Below the pieces are notes generated by a model that saw nothing but the letters and a program-made list of their open reading frames with translations, searched no databases and was not told the origin of the DNA. 9,359 nt of DNA from Akkermansiaceae bacterium UBA3385 (GTDB lineage: Bacteria; Verrucomicrobiota; Verrucomicrobiia; Verrucomicrobiales; Akkermansiaceae): positions 1-9,359 of the forward strand of contig DEPT01000032.1 in assembly GCA_002358905.1 (NCBI GenBank). The letters run 5' to 3'. How positions within the stretch are numbered: position 1 is the stretch's first letter; the number at the start of each line of letters is the position of its first letter. Of the stretch, positions 6,413 to 9,359 are shown piece after piece. Made by a program: the position numbers and the translations under genes.

Positions 6413-7003
6413 ATGAAAAAATCCTTTTTATGTGCAGCCGCAGCTCTGGTGCTTGCTCTTGCTCCATCCTGCCAGCAAATGCAGACCATCGGCAAGGAAA
6501 CAATCCCCAAGACCGAGGTAGTTCTTGCCAAAAGGAATTTCCGTGTTATCGCCACCCAAGTCACCGGTGAAGACAAAGGCTTTGCCCTGTTTACCGGCGT
6601 AAGCATGATTTCCAAGATTTTCGGACGAATGCTTACTTGGCATCCCCTTATTGATAAAGATATTGTGCTTCCCACCGGGCTCACAATTGACCCCGTTTCC
6701 GAAGCAAAGGCTCTTGATAACCTCTACAAGAACACTGGAGCCGACCGCACCGGCCGGGCCACACAGCTTATCAATGTCCGCAAGGAATTCGGCGGTTTCA
6801 ACGCCATCATCTTCGGGCGTCCGAGCATCCGAATCACGGGTGATTTGATTGAATTCTGCCCAACCGGTTACAGCTCCCCGATTCCGGATGCAGCTGGAGC
6901 AACGCCCCCGGCAGCTACCCCTGCTGCCGCCCCGGCAGCCGCCCCTGCCGCCGCTCCCAAGACTCCAGCTCCTGCTAAAAAGAAAAGCCGCCGCCGCCGC
7001 TAA
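6413..7003 (+). CDS. Lipoprotein paralogue with Ala/Pro repeat and polybasic tail
   Basis: A 196-residue lipoprotein: MKK, a hydrophobic stretch, LAPSC with Cys20. The mature domain (about 21-150) parallels the preceding gene, with FRVIATQVTGEDKGF and the highly similar C-terminal block YKNTGA, GRATQLINVRKE, IIFGRP and DLIEF. It differs in the middle, with an insertion around 65-85, and by a tail the neighbour lacks. After DLIEFCP, a Gly/Pro/Ala-rich stretch contains AAAP units (170-182), and the protein ends KKKSRRRR (189-196). The tail looks like a flexible spacer carrying a positive patch that could bind an anionic partner such as peptidoglycan, lipopolysaccharide or nucleic acid; this is inference. 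No Shine-Dalgarno is evident, and the start follows the upstream stop by 18 nt, consistent with cotranscription. A tandem duplication followed by tail acquisition explains the pair. Function unknown. Confidence 0.82.
   Translation: MKKSFLCAAAALVLALAPSCQQMQTIGKETIPKTEVVLAKRNFRVIATQVTGEDKGFALFTGVSMISKIFGRMLTWHPLIDKDIVLPTGLTIDPVSEAKALDNLYKNTGADRTGRATQLINVRKEFGGFNAIIFGRPSIRITGDLIEFCPTGYSSPIPDAAGATPPAATPAAAPAAAPAAAPKTPAPAKKKSRRRR
6920..6958 (+). repeat. 12-nt coding minisatellite (Pro-Ala-Ala-Ala units)
   Basis: Three successive 12-nt units of pattern CCN GCN GCC GCN, followed by a closing CCC, encode PAAA three times and a final Pro (residues 170-182). Units differ only at third positions. Such tracts can gain or lose units without shifting frame, so tail length may vary between strains. 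Confidence 0.6.
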
Positions 7004-7033
7004 TCCAAGAAAACCAACTGCAACCTTTGCACA

Positions 7034-7065
7034 AAAGGCACCTCCTCTCTTGAGAAGGTGCCTTT
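7034..7065 (+). terminator. Terminator after the lipoprotein pair
   Basis: AAAGGCACCT (7034-7043) pairs perfectly with AGGTGCCTTT (7056-7065), a 10-bp stem with a 12-nt loop that may fold further. It lies 30 nt after the stop codon. The stem itself supplies the 5' A-run and 3' T-run; the sequence after it (CCGTGTTTCC) is only partly T-rich. Confidence 0.7.
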
Positions 7066-7204
7066 CCGTGTTTCCTTCGACCCCAGAAGAACAACCAGTA
7101 AACCTCTCACTGCTTGCACACCCCCCTTTTATAAACCTCTGAAATGCGAACACAAAAGACCGATTGTTAGCATTTTGAGCTGGTTACGACCTCTCCCTTA
7201 ATAG

Positions 7205-7224
7205 CCTTTGAGAAGGGTACGGCA
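7205..7224 (+). repeat. 20-bp repeat, copy 1
   Basis: CCTTTGAGAAGGGTACGGCA matches 7391-7410 at 19 of 20 bases in the same orientation. It contains a tiny inverted repeat (CCTT/AAGG around TGAG). A shorter 13-bp form occurs at 9205-9217. Confidence 0.65.
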
Positions 7225-7295
7225 TTTCGCAACTAAATGATATTACGCTAGTTACAAAGCGGCTTTAATTTTACACCCTCAAAGCGCAGGCTGAA

Positions 7296-7305
7296 CAAGT
7301 CCTTT
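7296..7305 (+). repeat. 10-bp landmark repeat, copy 1
   Basis: CAAGTCCTTT recurs at 7456-7465. It follows copy 1 of the 20-bp repeat by about 90 bp, whereas the second follows copy 2 by about 65 bp. The conserved order suggests a diverged duplication. Confidence 0.45.
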
Positions 7306-7390
7306 CTTTTTACAAAACCTTGTTTCCTTATATTTAATTAGTTACGCAAAATAATAGCAAGTTGTTTCCCCAAGTTATCCAGTTAAACAC

Positions 7391-7410
7391 CCTTTGAGAG
7401 GGGTACGGCA
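7391..7410 (+). repeat. 20-bp repeat, copy 2
   Basis: CCTTTGAGAGGGGTACGGCA differs from 7205-7224 by one base. Its inner TTTGAGAGGGGTA (7393-7405) is identical to 9205-9217 on the other side of the transporter gene. Confidence 0.65.
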
Positions 7411-7455
7411 ACCCGCTGTTTTGTACTCAAAAACGGCGTTTTTCCACCCAAAAGC

Positions 7456-7465
7456 CAAGTCCTTT
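7456..7465 (+). repeat. 10-bp landmark repeat, copy 2
   Basis: CAAGTCCTTT, second copy of the word at 7296-7305, 160 bp away. Both are preceded by CACCC-containing sequence and followed further on by a TTTC-CCAAGTTA word (near 7364 and 7502). Confidence 0.45.
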
Positions 7466-7720
7466 ACGAAGTCCTGCGAACTCTTCCTCTTGCCTCTCAT
7501 GTTTTCACCAAGTTAGAAGTCGGAAACAAACTTGCAAAAAGGCCGCATCCGAGCATCTACAGCCTCATCTCAATGCTATATTCTGATTGCTTGCAATAGG
7601 GTGGTGGTTCTAATCCACTATGCTCCAGGCGTAGATAGCGATCGATAGCGAGACTCGGAGCCGGGCATACCAGTGTTGCATACCACAGGCCAAGAACAGG
7701 GAAAAGATTTCGCGCGCTGT

Positions 7721-8785
7721 TTACATGATAGCTGTTACCCCTTTGACTAACCAGTATCCGCCGAATATCAACCAGACGAACAGCATCAGGGCCAGGATGA
7801 AAGGCCTGGCACCGGCTTTCCGGAACTTATCGAAGCTGGTTTCCGAACCCAGAGCTGTCATGGCCATGGTCAACAGGAAGGAATCCACCGTCAGAATACC
7901 GGATACCACCGGAGCCGGAAGTAAATCCAGCGAGTTGAAGCCGATAACCACCAGAAAAAGGAAGGCAAAAACCGGTATGCTGATTTTCCTTCGTTCGTTT
8001 TCTCCCGCGCTGTTCTTTCTGCTCAAAAAGATTGCCATGATGACAAGCACCGGCGCCAGCAGGATAACTCGTATCATCTTGACGATGACCGCGTTGCTGC
8101 GAATATCGCTCTGGAGGACTGCGGCGATACCGGCTTTATCAGCTGCGGCATCCATGGCCTCACCCGCGCCATATACATGGGCTACTTCATGCAGAGTAGC
8201 ACCGGTGTAGATCCCCATCTGCCGGGCATCCATATCGAACACACCTGCCCGATACAGGGCCGGGTACAGGAACATGGCCAGTGTACCAAAAATCACTACC
8301 GTTGATACAGCAATGGCCGTCTTGTGCGGCTCTGCTTTCACCACCGGCTCCGCCCCCAGCACTGCAGCGGCTCCGCAAATGGAACTGCCCACCGAGGTAA
8401 GCAGCGCTGTCTGTGAATCCAGCTTCAACCACCTGCCAAGGAGAACACCGAAAATCATGGTAAGGCTCACCACGGCCACATCTGTCACAATGGCAGGAAG
8501 CCCAACCGCTAATACATCTGTGAGCGTTATCTTGAAACCAAACAAAACGATACCCGTACGCAATACCTGCTTGGAGCAGAAGACGATACCAGGCCCCCAC
8601 CCGGACGGCAGTTTCTTACGCAAGGTATTGGCAAATATCATGCCTATGACAATGCCGACAACCAGGGGGCTCAGCCTCAGCTGCTGAATCCACTCAAGCT
8701 GGGCAAGAAGGGTGGCCACCACAGCCAATGCGACCATCAGCAGTACCCCGAAACAGAAAGACTTTTTATCACCTTGCTTCATCAT
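7721..8785 (-). CDS. yeiH: YeiH family putative sulfate exporter (UPF0324)
   Basis: A 354-residue polytopic inner-membrane protein, the length expected for this family (E. coli YeiH is about 350). Family hallmarks are visible: LSPLVVGIVIGMIFANT (38-54), the GSSICGAAAVLGAEP signature (133-147), TGATLHEVAHVYGAG (194-208) with its conserved His-Glu, and ALGSET (311-316) near the C-terminus. About ten hydrophobic segments cover the protein, with a charged loop at 256-268. The family is annotated as a putative sulfate or anion exporter from limited evidence, so the substrate is uncertain. Two consecutive ATGs (8785 and 8782) could start it; the first is used, and neither has a strong Shine-Dalgarno. 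Unlike the common arrangement, no LysR-type regulator gene lies next to it; it stands alone between two gene-poor stretches. Confidence 0.92.
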   Translation of the reverse strand: MMKQGDKKSFCFGVLLMVALAVVATLLAQLEWIQQLRLSPLVVGIVIGMIFANTLRKKLPSGWGPGIVFCSKQVLRTGIVLFGFKITLTDVLAVGLPAIVTDVAVVSLTMIFGVLLGRWLKLDSQTALLTSVGSSICGAAAVLGAEPVVKAEPHKTAIAVSTVVIFGTLAMFLYPALYRAGVFDMDARQMGIYTGATLHEVAHVYGAGEAMDAAADKAGIAAVLQSDIRSNAVIVKMIRVILLAPVLVIMAIFLSRKNSAGENERRKISIPVFAFLFLVVIGFNSLDLLPAPVVSGILTVDSFLLTMAMTALGSETSFDKFRKAGARPFILALMLFVWLIFGGYWLVKGVTAIM

Positions 8786-8826
8786 TCTTTATCCACTATA
8801 TTTTCTCCAAAACGGAATGCACCGAT

Positions 8827-8832
8827 ATTCTA
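8827..8832 (-). promoter_or_regulatory. Possible -10 box for the yeiH-like gene
   Basis: TAGAAT on the minus strand matches the -10 consensus at 5 of 6 bases, 41 nt upstream of ATG 8785. No good -35 box lies at the right distance; the best is a poor TGGCTC. Treat as a weak candidate. Confidence 0.25.
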
Positions 8833-9204
8833 CCACTTAGATAGCCTCCGAGCCATAGTTGTTACTTCATTGCCCCGCGCGGACAGAGGGCTGAGGAGGC
8901 AAGGATTTTACGGAAGATGGTCATAACTAAGCGAGTACTTGTTACGGGGCATTATATCAATTCCCGCCCCTCTGTTCAAGCGTGGATGGCATTTTGTTGC
9001 GAGTTTCCTGCATTTTTGTTGCCTATGGTGCAAGAACAGAGCCAAAAGCTGAGGATTCGCTCGAAGTGGAGCCCTTGGTCTGCCGGGTTGAGGAGAGGCA
9101 CGAATCGTTAAAAAGCTTGCCGATTTTCGGGCTGGAAAAGGGGCAAAAGTATAGTCTTTTTATGGGTCAGGCTCATAACGTATTCATTATCAACACCACT
9201 TTTA

Positions 9205-9217
9205 TTTGAGAGGGGTA
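9205..9217 (+). repeat. Third copy of the TTTGAGAGGGGTA motif
   Basis: TTTGAGAGGGGTA is identical to 7393-7405 and in the same orientation, 1812 bp away, with the yeiH-like gene between. Flanking bases differ, so only the core is shared. Confidence 0.45.
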
Positions 9218-9257
9218 AACCATATACTTTTATCCAATCCACTCAACATTAAGCTCT

Positions 9258-9282
9258 TGCAATAAAATAGGGGTTTATTGTA
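9258..9282. repeat. Inverted repeat near the right end
   Basis: CAATAAA (9260-9266) and TTTATTG (9274-9280) form a 7-bp stem around ATAGGGG. It extends by one wobble and one T-A pair to 9258 and 9282. It has no T-tract, so it is more likely an operator or a repeat end than a terminator. Confidence 0.4.
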
Positions 9283-9298
9283 TGCCGCGCCCCCAGTC

Positions 9299-9316
9299 CT
9301 CTAGAGTCCCCGGGGA
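9299..9316. repeat. Two abutting perfect palindromes
   Basis: CTCTAGAG (9299-9306) is directly followed by TCCCCGGGGA (9307-9316). Both are perfect. The role is unknown; they could be a binding site or part of the upstream region of a gene outside the window. Confidence 0.4.
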
Positions 9317-9359
9317 GTAAGAAAGGGCAAAATCATGGCGTTTTGAGCCTTTTAATATA

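Larger units (their letters stand above)
7066..7720. other. AT-rich intergenic region without a recognisable gene
   Basis: No convincing open frame occurs on either strand. The DNA is visibly richer in A and T than the genes around it up to about 7540. It holds a diverged duplication (landmarks from 7205 and 7391), several TAGTTAC/AGTTA words, a weak tRNA-like fold (7550-7627), and two pairs of short direct repeats (7634-7651 and 7665-7685). It may be a decayed insertion or a member of a dispersed intergenic repeat family. It is also where the minus-strand transporter transcript should end, but no clear minus-strand terminator is visible. Confidence 0.6.
8786..9359. other. Gene-poor region upstream of the yeiH-like gene
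   Basis: I find no supported gene. Two overlapping plus-strand frames (8917-9111, 64 codons; 8982-9209, 75 codons) lack a ribosome site, signal peptide or recognisable domain. The second includes a protein-like stretch (IFGLEKGQKYSLFMG) and might be a fragment of a decayed gene or part of a dispersed repeat. The right part is AT-rich and carries a third copy of the TTTGAGAGGGGTA motif (9205-9217), an inverted repeat (9258-9282) and two adjacent palindromes (9299-9316). Confidence 0.55.

Noticed and set aside
6428..7153. Minus-strand open frame (241 codons) opposite the second lipoprotein
   Set aside because: It is antisense to a clear lipoprotein gene and its Gly/Arg/Ser-rich run is just the reverse reading of the Ala/Pro repeat; it also crosses the terminator at 7034-7065.
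7130..7560. Possible CRISPR array
   Set aside because: Only two imperfect copies of a 20-bp word are present, with unequal spacing and no cas genes; this is not an array.
8871..8975. Short inverted repeats TGCCCCG/CGGGGCA and ACAGAGGG/CCCTCTGT upstream of the transporter
   Set aside because: The two pairs cross each other rather than nest, are 7-8 bp and far apart, and are within what chance allows in this stretch.
8917..9111. 64-codon plus-strand open frame
   Set aside because: It overlaps another weak frame, has no ribosome site and has no recognisable domain; its start lies in a stretch with no other gene signal.
9299..9316. Resemblance to a cloning-vector polylinker (XbaI- and SmaI-like sites side by side)
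   Set aside because: The sequence between and around the two sites does not match a polylinker: there is no BamHI site and no adjoining vector sites, and the flanks are AT-rich like the rest of the region. Chance or natural palindromes are more likely.

Overview
The window is bacterial, and I infer a Verrucomicrobiota-type (Akkermansia-like) genome. The reasons are a very long exported M16 peptidase with an unusual C-terminal extension, small lipoproteins with a PSC lipobox, and a mix of genes with textbook Shine-Dalgarno sites and genes with none visible. No marker gene fixes the taxonomy. I read eight features as genes or probable genes; the rest of the open frames are shadows of them.

Layout. 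Positions 1-207 hold a strong rho-independent terminator of an upstream gene outside the window, then a sigma70-like promoter. Positions 208-4506 (+) encode a 1432-residue exported zinc metallopeptidase: a complete two-half M16 protein (HLIEH zinc motif) fused through a Pro/Ala/Glu-rich linker to a C-terminal domain of about 465 residues, which I suggest resembles a clan CD (C25/caspase-like) cysteine hydrolase. A perfect hairpin at 4534-4563 separates it from a convergent minus-strand cluster. That cluster reads, in order of transcription, a 71-residue unknown ORF (5727-5512), a DUF3592-like membrane protein (5507-5019) and a Cys-rich multi-pass membrane protein (5032-4553). Its junctions are a 4-nt gap and a 14-nt overlap, with good Shine-Dalgarno sites inside the preceding gene, so it looks like a translationally coupled operon.

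Divergent from it, at 5963-6394 and 6413-7003 (+), lies a tandem pair of paralogous lipoproteins. They are preceded by a 13-bp tandem repeat, a consensus TTGACA -35 box and a perfect 10-bp leader hairpin. The second paralogue has gained an (AAAP)n tail ending KKKSRRRR. A terminator at 7034-7065 follows. About 650 bp of AT-rich, gene-free DNA (7066-7720) carries diverged duplicated landmarks and a weak tRNA-like fold. Then comes a YeiH-family putative sulfate exporter on the minus strand (8785-7721) and a second gene-poor stretch (8786-9359) that repeats one of the motifs from the first.

The most interesting items are the M16 to C-terminal-domain fusion, an A10 tract just inside that second domain where a one-base slip either way would release an M16-only protein, the tandem lipoproteins with their structured leader, and the degenerate repeats on both sides of the yeiH-like gene. 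I see no CRISPR array, transposase, rRNA gene or confident tRNA.
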